Source of the DNA: Antrodiella citrinella
Taxonomy: Eukaryota > Basidiomycota > Agaricomycetes > Polyporales > Steccherinaceae
Length of the DNA: 64,000 nucleotides
Direction of reading: 5' to 3'
Assembly (NCBI GenBank): GCA_004802725.1
Contig: SGPM01000008.1
Span: 176,496 to 240,495 of the forward strand
In this document: in pieces, positions 11,664 to 25,010 of the stretch
Layout: each line of letters opens with the position of its first letter
How positions within the stretch are numbered: position 1 is the stretch's first letter
The notes under the pieces: generated by a model
Databases searched by the model: none
What the model was told of the DNA's origin: nothing
Seen by the model: the letters and a program-made list of their open reading frames with translations, nothing else
Program-made: the position numbers and the translations under genes

Positions 11664-12691
11664 ATGTCTTCACTGGCTGCAGACAGCGCAAGCTTCAAGA
11701 AGGGTTTGAACCGAGCAGACTACAGCTCCTGGCACGCACAACCACCCCCATTGCAACCCCAAGCTTCCGGCTCAGAAGCGACCAACGGTGAAAGCTCCAA
11801 GAAGAAGAAACGGTCAAAACAGAGCATGTGTAGCCATTGTGTGCGACAGTATAGCTGTTGCTAATGTAGTGGCACATAGATGTCGTGTACTCCCAGCCCG
11901 CGGACACGGGCACGGGACAGAATCTCAATACCCAGTTGCTTTATGCAGTGACACATCTCAAGTCGACGGGAAACCCTGTGCGGTTGCAGGATTTGGCTAT
12001 CATTACGAGCACTCCGCTTGATACAGACAAGACGCTGTTGGAGAGGTTCAAGGCTCATGACCGCGTGTTGCATGACCCGAAGACGGACTTGTATTCGTAT
12101 CGAGTGAGTGCTACATTTCTGACCCCTGATGCCTTATGTCTCAAACGCTCTCCAGCACGACTTCAATGTCAGGAATAAAGCGGCGTTGTTGACAGAGATC
12201 CAACGGCAAACACGTAATGGGGGTGGATTGTCCGTGCGCACGCTGAAAGAGAGTTGGAAGGAAGCGCCACAGGCGATAGAGGAGCTTGAGAAAGAAGGCG
12301 ACGTCTTTGTCACAAGGACGACAAAGGACGGTCAGCTTCGCATGGTGTTTTGGAACGAGATAAAGCCGGACGAGGAGAATGGCGGGAAACAGGTCGAGAA
12401 GGGTATGCTCCACTCATCATCCTCGTGTTTATCCGTCTGACAGCGTCTCCTATTTCAGAATTCTTGGACCTGTGGCATTCGCTCGAAGTCCCCAATGATG
12501 TCGACCTTCTCAAATCGCTTGCGAACGAAGGTCTCCAGGCTACCGCTGCAGAGAGCCTCGCTCCGAAAGGACCGTTCGGGAAGAAGAAAGGCAAGAAGTC
12601 GGCCCCGAGGCAACGCCAAGTACGCATCACGAACGTTCATTTGAAGGGGCAGATAGACTTGTCGAAAGATTACGTCGCGCCTGGAAAGTAG
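11664..12691 (+). CDS. TFA2: transcription initiation factor IIE subunit beta
   Basis: Four exons (11664-11829, 11880-12103, 12156-12402, 12459-12691) encode 289 residues, close to the size of fungal TFIIE beta. After a low-complexity, Lys-rich N-terminus (KKKKRSK) comes the winged-helix core (around LKSTGNPVRLQDLAI), then a second helix-turn segment ending with the regulatory-type WHSLEVPNDVDLLKSL. The basic C-terminus has KKKGKK and RQVRITNVHLKGQI, which are conserved in the TFIIE beta tail. In the nucleus TFIIE beta pairs with TFIIE alpha, recruits TFIIH and helps open RNA polymerase II promoters. The start at 11664 gives the expected MSSLAADSASFKKGL opening. The phase-1 donor at 11830 rather than the GT two bases earlier is required for frame. 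Confidence 0.92.
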
Positions 12692-13123
12692 ACTTTGGCT
12701 TCCCGTTGTCTGTACTTATCTTATTGTCTAGCTTGTATTCTCACATCGCAATCAATGCAACATTCCAGGTTTTGTGTTCTTTGCATCATGCGTGACTCAT
12801 GTCTCGACGACGTTGTGGTCTTTTTGATCGCTAAGATCAGTACCCACACGGCGCATAGCCTTGCTAGCTCCGATGACAAGCTGCACGGTGCGGAGAACTT
12901 AGATTTTGGAGTCGATGCCGGCATATCGAGTCAATTTCCAATACATCCTCAAGTCTGCTAACCAGAATATGTCTAGGAAAGGCAAGTTCAAGAAACCAGG
13001 TGCTCGACATCAGTACTCAAGAATCTGTCTATGTCATGTCGTGCGAGAACGGGCATGACCACTGACTATCTATCATCTATCTTCATCGTTGTGAAATTGC
13101 GTGCCGCTACTTCCTCCTGCACT
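12692..13123. other. intergenic region
   Basis: 3' flank of TFIIE beta and promoter of the small gene at 13124. No supported coding frame or RNA gene seen. Confidence 0.5.
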
Positions 13124-13695
13124 ATGGCTAACGAGAATCATTCCAACTCCATCTCGTTCGACGGGCTGGATGTCTGGCTCATTGTCTCCAACCAAAAAGG
13201 CACTGGGACGATCCAGTTTCGGCGTGTCATAGTCAGGGTGCGCGGAGCTATCACGACGGTGCACGCCGATGTGGCCTGTGATGAAAGCCTCAGGTACCGA
13301 GTAAGTTGAGTCCCTTGTTGCTGGGTTCTGCATACTAACAATGACATCTTGTTCAGTGTATCCGTGTCCAATGCTTGCGGAAAGAAGGTGCTGAAGGGCA
13401 CCAGAGACTTCGTTGGGAGTTATCAACGGGAAATCGCCGAATACCGCTTCATGTGCAAGAGAGAGGAAAGATGTATGTGGATGACACGCACGTCAAAACT
13501 TTTGGAAACAAGACTTTTCATTTGAGGGTGCCAAGTTCCACGAGTGGCGGTATATGTTTTATGCTTAGTGCTCTGGGCTCTGCAAACTAACCACATGTAT
13601 GTTTAGCTATCATCAAATTGAGGGTCTTGAAAGGACGGCATCGTGATTCTGCATCTACAATCCATTATGAATTCAACTTTGTACCATTGACATGA
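13124..13695 (+). CDS. hypothetical 152-residue protein
   Basis: Three exons (13124-13300, 13357-13549, 13607-13695; introns phase 0 and 1, all GT..AG) give 152 residues. No signal peptide, helix bundle or catalytic motif is visible. The sequence alternates hydrophobic and polar residues as in a beta sandwich (LDVWLIVSN, HLRVPSS, IIKLRVLKG). The general pattern of an early strand, then a segment like GAIIKLRVLKG, then a terminal strand resembles the front half of the two genes at 29496-30542 and 31000-32220, but without their basic and coiled-coil tail. The relationship is inference. I do not recognise a named family. Confidence 0.65.
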
Positions 13696-13816
13696 TCAGG
13701 TGCGTCACTGAATGATACAATATGGTAGCCATAGCTGAGCTTACTTTCAGGAAAGCCAACAGCAATATGAACACAATCTAGGACCAAATGTATCCCACAT
13801 GTATAGTAAAAATGGC

Positions 13817-16462
13817 TCAAATCCGTCCAAATGCAATCCTACCATCCAAGACAGTTGCAAGCACCTGTGTGCGCAAGATCTCGCTAATCGGGACGACCCC
13901 CTCATCCATCAAGTCCTGGCTGAGAATCACGAAATCGGCTTTCTTGCCAGGCTCAAGCGACCCGAAGTCTTCTTCCGCGAAAGCTGCATAGGCAGCGTCG
14001 AGCGTTATACCTTTCAGTGCTTGTGCGCGCGTGAGGTTTTCCGATGTGTACCTGATGAACACGCCAAATCAATCAGCAAATTGAGTCATGTTGTATATCA
14101 GAGGAGGAGAATGAGACTTGCCAGCCAGCACTGCCGTGTGGACTTTCGCCGTGAACGTCAAGACGACTAACGGCTGCGTAGAAACCGAGCAGGGGGTTGA
14201 TTCCTTCTACTGGGAAGTCGGAGCCCAGGGGTAGAACATTATTCGGAGACGCTCTGGTACACATGATGAGACGAGAACAACGCAAAATTGCAATGCATGT
14301 TGACGTACTGGAGTAGTGTTTGGTAGGCGTAGGCACCTTTGATACGTTCAGGTCCCAAGCGCTTTTCCGCATACCACATGTCGCTTGTCCTAGATATCCA
14401 GAGATATATCAGACTGACCCATGATGAAAGTGGCGAAAGTGACGTACGCGTGTGTTGGTTGAACGCTGGTGATCACTGTAGGGCAGGATAAGTCGATGTT
14501 GGAGACGGAACAATCTGAATATGTACAACACACCACCAAGGGCTCCCGATCGCTTCAAGTCTTCCATGCGCATGATCTGCGCGTGCTCTATCCGAGGCCT
14601 GCGCTCCTTGGAAACAGCCAAGGGATCATTTGACGACTTGGTAAGGATACGTTCATAGATATCCAAAACGGCCTTATTGGCTCGATCACCGATACAATGA
14701 ATGTTCTGAGGTGTGAGCTAAAATTAGCCATTAAAAGGAAGGAGCACACAATCACTTACAACGCCCCAACCGTTGTTCCATGCACGCTGGACTATACCCT
14801 CGAGTTTCGACTCTGAGGTGCGCATGAGGCCGGAGGTGCTTGGGTTGTCGGAATATGGTTCAAGAAGGGCAGCACCCCATGAACCCAGAGCACCTGTGTC
14901 GAATGAGCGCAGGAACTCGTATCACGCGATTCAGCTTACCGTCTGTGAAAATCTTCACGCTCTTCATATCAAGACGTCCACCTACTCCGTACCCTTCCAG
15001 TCGCTCGTCGGCAGGAGTATCGGGCGACGCCATGGCGTACACCCTGATCTAAAACTATGTCAAGATGAATTCGATATAAAGCCAGTCAAGTCACTTACGG
15101 ATAATTTGCCCTCGTCAGCGAGTCTGAACAACAGTCAGTACAATCAAACGATAACGATGGAACTAGCATGCATACCTCTTGTAGACGTCTACAGTCTCGC
15201 TTTGCATAGACGACGCGTCGTGTACGCTGGTCAGGCCCACGCTGAGCGCGTCACCGAAAGCTCGGATAGCATAATCCTCCATCTGCTGTTCAGAGTAAGG
15301 TGGCGTCGGAACGAGGTCCATGGCCAAATCAACGAACACGCCTATATCGGACACAGGTCAAGATTGAATAAAAATCCAAAGTGCAAAGCAACGCACCAGC
15401 TGGATTGCCGTCCTCGTCTCGTTGAATCTCGCCCCCTTCAATCTCGTCGTCAGACGGCCACGTCTGGTTTGGCAGGCTATCTTTCGTGAGCTTTATCGCA
15501 CGAGGGGAAATCCATAGCGCATGTCCGTCTACGCGACTGAGCGCAATAGGACGCGTTGCGAGGCTCGGTCGTAATGCTAGATGTTCCTGTCAAGAGATTT
15601 AAGGAGAAAAACACGAGAGGACCGAATTGAATACATACTGCTGTCGGAAATCCGCCGTCCCAATCCTTCCATCTCGTCTGGTCCCATCCCATACCGCGTA
15701 TCCACTGGTCATGATCAGTCTCAATGTCGGGGTGTGATTTGACATATGCCTCGAGAATGTCAAGAACATCTAAACATGCACTGAGTATACGCGCGTAGAC
15801 CTTGGAAGGCTTTGAAACGCACCAGTCAAGCTCTGAGCCCTATCGAGCGGTAGCTGCACTTTGAAACCATAGTCGATGAGATGTGCGTGTGCATCTGTTG
15901 AACGTCAAGGACATGTTACAGTGAGAGACGGATGAAGACACACCTGCAAGTCCTGGTACAATGATACTTCCAGGGGAAGTTGCGAGTACAGTCATCGGCT
16001 TCTTAGCTGTAGGCTCGTTCCCATAGAACTTCTTGATCGTCTCATTCTGATACGCATCCCATACCAGGCCGACTTCGTCTGCGAATGTGTTACAAATGTA
16101 AACAAATATCCAGGAACATACGAGTCGCACATACCTAGTGTCCCCGTACCCAGCACTCTGTCTCTGACTACCAGCACACAATCCACATTGGACAAGGTCT
16201 CTTCCACCGTGTACACCTTCCCGCTCTCCGCTGCACATAGCGCGTACGACTCGGGCAGTTTTGCTAGCCCTATCGACGACGAACTATGACTTCCGAGACG
16301 TTGGTACGTCGTGTACGCGATTGAGAGAGCGCCCAGTATGACGGCTGTACGGATGCCCTCTTTGATCCACCATTGAGAATGAGGGGGTGGGGGTGAGGGC
16401 GATGGGGCTGCCTCTTTCTGAAGAGGAGGTTTCTTCTCGAGAGATGGTGTCTGACTTGACAT
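13817..16462 (-). CDS. membrane-anchored amidohydrolase, YtcJ/LAF3-like
   Basis: A multi-exon gene (about a dozen exons) starting at ATG 16462 and ending at TGA 13817. The N-terminus is Pro/Ser-rich, followed by one hydrophobic segment (around TAVILGALSIAYTTY), suggesting a signal anchor. The body matches amidohydrolase family 3: metal motif DAHAHL, a VKIFTDGALGSWGA segment with the bridging-Lys region, HCIGDRAN, HAQ in IEHAQIM, LGSDFPVE with the metal Asp, and a C-terminal GxLEPGKKADFV-type strand. Such enzymes hydrolyse N-acyl amides or related cyclic C-N bonds; substrate unknown. It converges with the small gene ending at 13695 (about 120 bp apart) and is divergent from PAN3. I did not resolve every exon boundary, so the full length (about 600 residues) is approximate. 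Confidence 0.85.
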
Positions 16463-16979
16463 TGTGCACTTAGTACCCGGAGGACACCAGTCCAAAGAAC
16501 AAGTCAACGTCACGGTGGAGGTTTGGGTGAGAGCATCGACGGCCCGGCGGGACGGACGAGCCGCGTCTCTCAAGTACACAGGGCTCAGACAGGCTCAGAA
16601 CCTGCTTATTCGTCTCATCATTGTATTTGCGATTGTATGTTTTCACTGTGTGTCTATCCACACACCGGTGTCTACGGACAGGATAATTGGATTTGCATCT
16701 TCAACTTTGGCCTTCGCGTTTTTCAACAGCTCAGCCTCCGAACTGGTCACATCCCTCTAAACTTATAATTTCTGGGATAGCTGTGAACTTCACGAAGAGA
16801 GAGTAGTGTAGACAGTGGGAAAAGGTGGAACAATGGGATTCCAAGTTGAGAATAAGAGCCATTGTCGAACTTGTAGGGCATTGTTTGTAGCTGTTTGGAC
16901 TTATGTATGGGCGTCCACATTTCTGTAGGACTGAATTCGATTTATCATCTCTTTTCTGCTGCAGTCACTGGGCCGCAGG
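16463..16979. other. shared upstream region of amidohydrolase and PAN3
   Basis: Divergent promoter region of about 0.5 kb. No coding frame with support on either strand. Confidence 0.55.
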
Positions 16980-19720
16980 ATGGCTACAGGTGACTTGGCC
17001 TTCTTTGCGAGGCCATCCTCGTCGGCCGTTAGGATCGTCGCCCCCTCTAATGGTGTTGAACCCGCGCCCTCTCCAAAGCCGTCTCCGAAGAAAGGTACGT
17101 CTGGCACCCCTTGCCCCAACGCGTGGAACTGATGTGGGTACGTACGATCCCACACAGAACAGCGACCATGTAGGAACATTGTAATCTACGGGTATGTTAT
17201 TGTTTTACTGCTGGAGGTACGAAACGTCTGACGACATTGGCAGATCATGTAGATATCAGGATAAAGGCTGCGCGTATTATCACCCTTCGGTACGTCCACA
17301 TTTCGCATCATTTCCGTATCGACAACTGACTTGGTGCTCAGCGCGATGATACATCTCCTGCGTGCGTCCCCTGGTTCTCATAAGAGATTCAAATACTCAC
17401 ATTAGCGCTGCTTCAGCTCTCTGAATGAATCGCCATCCCTAAGCAATGCACTTCCCGCTCAATATGTTAACGCCCCTGTATTCGTACCAAAGACACCCGT
17501 CACTTCGAATGCGATCCCTGCCATCGTTTCGCCTCCTCCAGCAGAGCTGCAAGACCTTCATTCCCAATCTTCGTGAGTACTGTCTCTTAAATTCGGCCTC
17601 TTCCCCACATCAAGTGCTCGCGCTTCATGATCGGGTGGTGGTGCAACGGGCGCTTCATCGAAACCTGATTAGTGTTCGTATTTCTGACTTCCTAACAGTT
17701 CTTCCTCTTCCTCCGGTTCTCCCAATTATGAAGAGGTTGATCCTTATGATCCTTACGGTTATGCACACCTCAACCCGAATCACATTGATGATGTTAATGG
17801 TGATATGTTGGCGGGCGGTATGCACAGCGTGAGTCTTCCGATCCCAGTATCAACACTACGTAATGCTGAGTTATGTTTATGCTCAGATGCACAATCCATA
17901 CGAGGAATACGATTCACAGGATCCCATGGATGTCTTCTATTCTGGCCAACCGTCCTTTGTTCGCCAACCTGTATGTTCAATTTGATACATCCAGTTGGCC
18001 CGCCCTTATGCTCCATTTTCAGTTGAACTATCACCTGTACTCCCAACCTATCCCGGAAACCATGCAACAACGTTATTTCGTTTCAGATGACATCCGCGAG
18101 GAGCTTCAGAAACGCTCCGAGACGATCTACACGGCGCCTGCGCCTGGCCTTGGTCTTCCTGATGAATTACAGGGATACCACTCCCTGGTGCCACTGGAGA
18201 ATACATCTGGCGAGCGACGGAAGTTCGGGAATTGGATGTCCACGGTTTATCGTGCGATCAGTTCTAAAGATGGCCTGCCTTATGTTCTGCGGCGGGTAGA
18301 GAGTGAGTACTTGTCCAGGGGAGCGGTGATGAGGCTGACGTGTGGAACAGATTTCCGTATCACGGCGCCCACTGCATTCAGTGCTATCGAGAAGTGGTCT
18401 CGGATCCGACATCCTAACATCGTGGCTATCAGAGAGGCGTTTTCTACCCGCGCATTCGGCGGGGATTGTGCGTGTGCCCGTCTCGCCTCCGGTTTCTTCC
18501 CTGCTGAACCCTGGCATAGCTCTCGTTGTTGTTTACGACTACCACCCGAACTCGCGAACATTGTATGAGACACATGTGAAGGCGAAGTCCGCCCAGTTTC
18601 CGAACGGTCATGGTCGCAACCCCGCGCCAGATGGTCGCGTGTCTGAGCGGGTGTTGTGGTCGTATATCATTCAGATCACCAGCGCAATGAAGGCGGTCCA
18701 CGATGCTGGGCTATCCCTGCGCGTCATCGACACCTCAAAGGTCTTGATCACTAGTAAAAATAGGTCCGTGTTGCCGCGGAAGCCGTTAGTCGTAGTCGTG
18801 GGGGGCTGAGTGCTTTTCACAGGATCCGGATCAGTTCGTGCGGTATCGTCGATGTTCTCATGCATGATGCCCGACAAGAGATGTCTCGTCTGCAATTGGA
18901 AGACTTCAACATGTTCGGTCGCTTGGTGTTCAGTCTGTGCTGCACCAGCCTTGGAGTCATGAACGACTTGCAGAAAGCGGTGGCCAATTTGAGCAAAGGG
19001 TTCTCCGCGGACGTGAAGAATGTGGCACTGTTCCTCATCTCAAATCCAAGTCCTCAGAAGGTCGGTACTCCATTCATGTGTCACGGCGTACGCTTTGACC
19101 GAGCGCGTGTATAGACAATTGGGCATTTCTTTGATATGATTGGTAGCCGCCTCCTGACGGAATTCGACGAGACTGAGAAGTGAGTCGTGCAACCCTTTCA
19201 CCTAACTTCGACGATTTCACCTTTCTTGCAGTGCCAATGATCGACTGGAGGGTGAGCTCATGAGCGAACTCGAGAACGGACGTCTTGTTCGTCTTCTCTG
19301 CAAATTCGGGTTCATCAACGAGCGGCCTGAATTCGCCCGTGATGCTCGTTGGTCGGAAACTGGAGACAGGTACATCATCAAGCTCTTCCGCGACTACGTC
19401 TTTCACCAAGTGGATGAACACGGACGTCCCATTGTCAATATGTCTCATGTGCTGACTTGTCTCAATAAGGTGCGTCTTGTCCTCATGTCTGTGGTTAGCT
19501 CTGCGGATTCCTGACTCGTATTTGTACCTGTAGTTAGACGCGGGTGTCGAAGAACGGATCATGTTGATCTCGCGCGATGAACAGAGTTGTTTGGTTGTAA
19601 GTTACAAGGAGGTGAAAGCTTGTGTATCGTCTGCGTTCAAGTAAGCCTTCAGTCTTGTTCTTTATTTGCACTATCTCTGACTTCGCTTCCAGTGAGCTTG
19701 GCTTGGGCGAAGTGGGTTAA
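16980..19720 (+). CDS. PAN3: PAN2-PAN3 deadenylation complex subunit PAN3
   Basis: A multi-exon gene from ATG 16980 to TAA 19718-19720. Near the N-terminus a CCCH zinc finger (C-x8-C-x6-C-x3-H, around [17 protein letters not shown] and YYHP) is split by an intron; a Ser/Pro/Asn-rich linker follows. The pseudokinase region ([38 protein letters not shown]) has the PAN3 hallmark lack of kinase catalytic residues: ITSKNRIRI sits where the catalytic loop would be. A coiled-coil and a C-terminal knob domain ([42 protein letters not shown]) end the protein. PAN3 binds poly(A) and poly(A)-binding protein and recruits the PAN2 nuclease for initial poly(A) shortening in the cytoplasm. The last exon is very short (NELGLGEVG). 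Confidence 0.93.
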
Positions 19721-20325
19721 CGGCTGATGACCCAGTTGCTTTTTTTGTCGTCAAGAACAGAAAATTGTTAGAATCTAGAAAAAGACGCAGAAAATTAGGC
19801 AAAATACGATTCGTTCTCTCACTCTCACTTGAGGTCTTGCGTAGGAGGAAATCCACGAAGATTGGTTGTGTCTGTCATGAAACCCAAGGTAGTGTTTTCC
19901 ACTGGCATGTCTAATATGATATCCCACACTTGCTATTCGTTGCTTTTTGCCGTGAGTATCCTGAACCTATGGTTAGATTGGAGGATAACTGACGTGCAGA
20001 TTTTCCCTGCGTGGTTCTCTTATTTAGATGTCTGCTATGGTCTGAGAGCCAAAGCCATTGAATGGCTCTAAACCGAGTGTGGGTGTACATGTGGTGCTTC
20101 TCCCATGACGGGGGAGTTCAGCGGCACGGGAACTCGAGGTACGGCGCCTCGCGCCTGGGCCGCCCACCGTTTAGGCCCCTCTGATTTTCTGCCCAGTATC
20201 GCAATACTGAATGATGCTACGTGAAACACCTGTAGATACAGCCTCGAGAACAACGACTGGGCAGCGTTTTATTTTGTTGCCTCCGCTCAGCTGAGACCTC
20301 TTGAGGGGCGCTGACTAATCAGAAT
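19721..20325. other. intergenic region
   Basis: 3' flank of PAN3 and promoter of the nucleotidyltransferase gene. A GC-rich patch lies at about 20100-20180. No supported coding frame. Confidence 0.5.
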
Positions 20326-23300
20326 ATGACCGCGCCGAGTCCCGGCCGATCACAATACCACACGGATTTCTACATTGGGAACAGTCTAACACGCCCTCTT
20401 AATCACCTCCTCCCTCCAGACGAGTACCTCCCCGTTCCTCGTCCACCGAAAGGCATTCTACTGGCTCCGTCGTCGTGCAGAACAGCGACGGAGATCATGG
20501 CGACCGTCTTCGCTCAGCCACATGCCCTTCACAACGTCCGGAACACCCATCAGCACGTCCAGCAGCAGGCCGCCGTCCAGCAACCGCAAGCGCAACAGCA
20601 GCGAAAGCCCATTTCCAAGCAACGTTTCCTCGCCGAGTTCTCCCAATGTCTTTTCGATTTTGTCATTCAACTGCTTCCTACGCCTGAAGAGCTCGCCATC
20701 AAGGAGGACGTTCGGAAGCTCCTAGAGCGGCTCATTCGGACATTGGAACCCGACAGTCGGTTGCTTTCGTTTGGCAGCACCGCAAACGGGTTCAGCTTGC
20801 GAAATTCTGGTGCGTTCTATTCTTTGAGGTTCACAATAACAAGAGGGGGCTGAGGGATTGCGCAGATATGGACCTTTGTTGTCTCATTGACTCGGAAGAA
20901 CGTCTCTCCGCGTCTGATTTGGTGACCATGCTAGGAGATCTGTTAGAGCGAGGTCAGTACTCCCTCCCGCCTTGCTCCCGTTCAAATCGTGATGTTCAAC
21001 CATGTGTGGTAATGTAGAAACCAAGTTTCACGTCAAGCCGCTCCCTTTCGCCCGAATACCTATCGTCAAGCTATCGCTTGATCCCTCTCCAGGCCTCCCG
21101 TTCGGTATTGCATGCGACATCGGATTCGAGAATAGGCTTGCCTTGGAGAACACTAGACTATTAATGTGTTATGCTATGATTGACCCTGCTCGTGTTCGCA
21201 CGATGGTCCTATTTCGTGAGTACCGCCATAGCGTCGTTGTCGCCACACACACTCATCATCTCTTGATCATCGTGTTGTAGTCAAAGTGTGGTGTAAGCGA
21301 CGGTACGTGCCAACTCTCATCAACGATGTCACGCCATTCTCATGCGCTGTCCCCCTCAGTAAAATCAACTCGCCTTACAAGGGCACGCTGTCATCGTATG
21401 GATATGTTCTGCTTGTTATATTCTTCCTTGTACATGTCAAGAACCCTCCGGTCCTTCCTAATTTACAGCAGATGCCTCCTTTGCGTCCAATGGCCAAGGT
21501 TTGTTCCACCATGTGTATTACATGTTGTTTCCGAGAGGCTCACACTGCACACAGGAGGAGAGCCATCTGAACGGCCACAATGTCTGGTATGAAGCCGCGC
21601 AGTGCACTGAGTCATGCGGCCTTCTAACCTGGGGCAATCTAGGTTCTTCGATGACATCAATCTATTGCGGCAGAGATGGCAATCAACCAACACTGAGAGT
21701 GTTGCCGAACTGTAAGTCAGCCAACGTTTTTGTTTAGCAGCTGACATTGACGCCATGCCATGCCCTCTTCTTTTCCCAGCCTTGTTGACTTCTTCAGGTT
21801 TTACTCCCGCGAGTTCCCCTACAACGTTGGGGTGATATCAATACGTGCAGGTGTTCTCAAGAAGGATAGCAAGGGCTGGCTGAGTGAGGTATGATATTTT
21901 ATCGCCGTTGGAATGACCTGCGTTAACACCCAATAAGGCTGAACGGGGTAGTGTCCGAGAACGGAACCGACTATGTATAGAGGTACGCCCAACAAGTCAT
22001 TGTGTCGGTGATTGTGTGTACGGTACCTAACCCTGAGTCAGGACCCATTTGAGACCGAGTTCAACGTAGCACGCTGCGTAACCCGCGATGGTCTATACAC
22101 GGTAGATCTTCAAACTTCTCATGCTGCACAATCACAGTTGGTCTGATAGAATATCCGCCGCACAGATCCGAGGAGAGCTCATGCGTGCCTCCCGTATTCT
22201 TGCCGCTCGACCTGAGCGCCCCATAGTGGCACTTGCACAGCTATGTGAGGAGCGGAAAGACGAAGAGTTGCTACACGCCTCACCGTCCCGCTCGACGTTC
22301 TCGACACCCCGCTTGTCTCCGCTGCCGCCACAAACGCCGTACACCGTCGGTAGTAGTCCCATGCGGCCCGTTCCAGATCGTTTATCTCCACCGCAGGTCC
22401 ATGAAACCGCTTCCATTGAGCAGCAAAGTGCTATCAGATTGCCTCCGGAGCAGTTAGACCACATGGCGCCGATACGTGCCAAATGGACGAGTCCCCCGCC
22501 GCCTGAGGCTCCAGAGGCCGATCATTCTGAGTTTGAGGGGAAGCTTGGGCAGAGCCTGGCGCTCGCGACCGCGGTGTCGACTGCTAGAGAGGAGCGGGAC
22601 ATGGAATCATCCTCTACGATTAGCAGCGGTGCAATCACGGACGACGACGATCGTCGTTCTGATATGGGAGAGTCGGCGGACGACACCCGTTCTACTCGGT
22701 CGTATTCAGAAGATGGTGTTGTCTATTTCAACCGACCTCACGTTCAAGTACCTACTGGGATTCCAAGCTCGTCGGCCTTCGTACAAGTACAGGTGCAAGA
22801 TCCATCCAGCTCAAAAGGCGTCGGGATCGCTATCCAGACTCCTGAAGCACCGGTTGTGGACCCCAAGTTGACTTCACGTTTGCGGGGTCGACCACATAGA
22901 CTTGCTCAGCACTTCGCAGACACCTACGGTCCGAACGCAAAGCAACAGCAAACTTTCAACACGTACATCCCTGTCGTATCACCAAGATTGGAACATACCA
23001 AGAGGTCGTTATCTGGCCCGCCACGCACATCTCATAGGTATTCTATACCAATGCCCGGAACATCAGCGTTACCGGCGTTTTTACCCAAGGTCCAGGGATC
23101 GCTTCCTCCGCGAAGTAACATTTTCTACGAGACGTCTCCTATCCGAGATAGATTCCCAAGTGGATCGGCGCATACTTCGCCGGTCAATACTTTCTATGTC
23201 CCGACCTTCCTACAGGGACACGCATCCATGAACGGGGGAGAGCATATGTCCGCATCATCCTCAAGGTCGCACTCTCCATGCACGTTGAGTCCTGATCTTG

Positions 23301-23929
23301 CGGCTGGGAGTGAAGAGAAGGTGGCTAGCACTTCCCAGCAGCAGCAACATCGTCTCTATCGAGATCCACCTTCCGCGTCAACGACGCCCTCTCCACGGGA
23401 CTCATCATACCCACATACCCGCTTGCATTCTCATTCGCACTCACTTTCCACTACAACTGTCACCGCGTCTTCTTCCACGCCTCCGCCCAAGTCCTCGGCG
23501 GCTCCGTATCCAGTGAATCATAGTCGGTCCAGCTCCAAGTCTTCGTCATCGCCGGGACGGTTGACGTCACGCTCACCGAATAGCAGTCTGCAGGAGGCAG
23601 CGTTGCTAACGGCACGTGCTTTTCAGCGTTCGGGATCACCGTCGATGTCGTCTGAGAGCGGGTCTCCGGCCATGTCGTTCACCAGTTCTCAGTATGCAGC
23701 GTCGGTGTCGCCGCTGAGCACGTCGCCGCCCTCGCCTACGGTCAGTGACGCGATGGCAAAGCACATGTCGCCGACGATACCCGAGGAGGAGGACGAGGGA
23801 TCGACAATACCTTCCTCTATATCACCCAAGGACGAGCTGCCGCCTGGGAGCCCTGTCATTGCTGTGATGGACAATCCAACGACGGACGACCTGGTTTCGT
23901 CAACGGAAACACTCACCATCACCACGTAA
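20326..23929 (+). CDS. Cid1-type terminal RNA nucleotidyltransferase with long disordered tail
   Basis: A multi-exon gene ending at TAA 23927-23929; start at 20326 (a second in-frame ATG at 20497 is possible). After a Gln-rich N-terminus comes the nucleotidyltransferase core: FGSTANGFSLRNS then DMDLCCLID (GS and DxD), with the third carboxylate in ACDIGFENRLALENT. The central/PAP-associated part has KRRKINSPYKGTLSSYGYVLLVIFFL, DFFRFYSREFPYN, and DPFETEFNVARCV. These are hallmarks of non-canonical poly(A)/poly(U) polymerases (Cid1, Cid16, TUT families). It adds nucleotides to RNA 3' ends; U versus A preference cannot be read here. The last exon (from about 22160) adds about 590 residues of Ser/Pro/Thr-rich disordered sequence, far beyond the roughly 400 residues of Cid1. 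It lies next to PAN3, another mRNA 3'-end factor, perhaps by chance. Confidence 0.88.
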
Positions 23930-25010
23930 CTCGGCATCACTACACTCACTTTTCGGATGTACGCACATGCTACCCTCGAGCACTGCATCAGTACATAAGT
24001 TCTCAACTCGTAGAGGCTCGCTTTAAGAAAGGAAGAAAGAAATCAGAAAGAAAGAAACCAAGACAGAAAGAATGAACGAACGCAAGCAGCCGACCAGAGA
24101 AATCGACAGAACGGGCCTCTCTTAGAATTTGGACGGTTTATATCTACCCACCGTCATTGGCCTCGGCTTGGATCATGGTCTCCAGCAACTTCTTGTACCA
24201 ATCACGAGTTTCGTCATCCCACCCCATCCATTCCAACCCGTCCCTCCATATCCCCCACCGTCTTTCTCGGCGAGATGTACCTGCCTTGTCGTTGGAGGTT
24301 CATTAGTCGTCGTCAGAAACAACAAGTTTTCGCATTGGAATCGGACTGCCCCCTCTTCGATCTACGCGTATAGCATTCTTCATCACTCTCGTCTCTTCGC
24401 GTTCCGCTCTCCACCACATGCAAACACTTCTCTGCATCCTTGCTTTTCGTCGTACCGTACACCCCTTGACATTCGCATTAGTAGTGCTACCACCATGAAT
24501 TGTTATGCTCAGAAGAGGCTATGTACATGTAGTAGGGATAGTCGTCGTTGTCGAATGCTTTACGTCGTGCATATGAATACATGGAGGCCGTCGCCGTGAT
24601 TTATTTATGGCGTACGTGCGGTCTCGACTCTCGACCATCCAATTGTCGGGTACCCATAACGACATTACCTCGCCTGAGACGCGACGCGACGCGATTACTG
24701 CAGCGCCTAAAGTCGCGTACCTCGGACACGGTCACGTGTTGGTTGAAGTTGAACCATCGAACGGTCTCTTTCTGCAGTCTTTGTCGACGACGTCCACGAC
24801 GCATTCAATGCTCTCTTCCAGGGCCACATTATTTCTCTGCTGAACTTCATATCTTCTTCATCCATCTAGTATCTTTCGACATTCCAATTTCCATCAAGTG
24901 TAGTAACTGACCGAGGTACGTTTTCCAAGTCATTCATAGCCGTCTCGTCGCCCGAATAACATGCTTCCGACGCCAGCGATACCCCCTCATAGTACTACTC
25001 TACACGAATA
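23930..25010. other. intergenic region
   Basis: 3' flank of the nucleotidyltransferase gene and leader region of the coiled-coil gene. It contains the purine-rich repeat at 24021-24073 and C/T-rich tracts (about 24215-24300, 24380-24450). Short frames here have no family features. Confidence 0.5.
24021..24073 (+). repeat. purine-rich GAAA-type simple repeat
   Basis: An interrupted run of AAAG/GAAA units in the presumed 3' flank of the upstream gene. Low-complexity sequence only. Confidence 0.6.
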
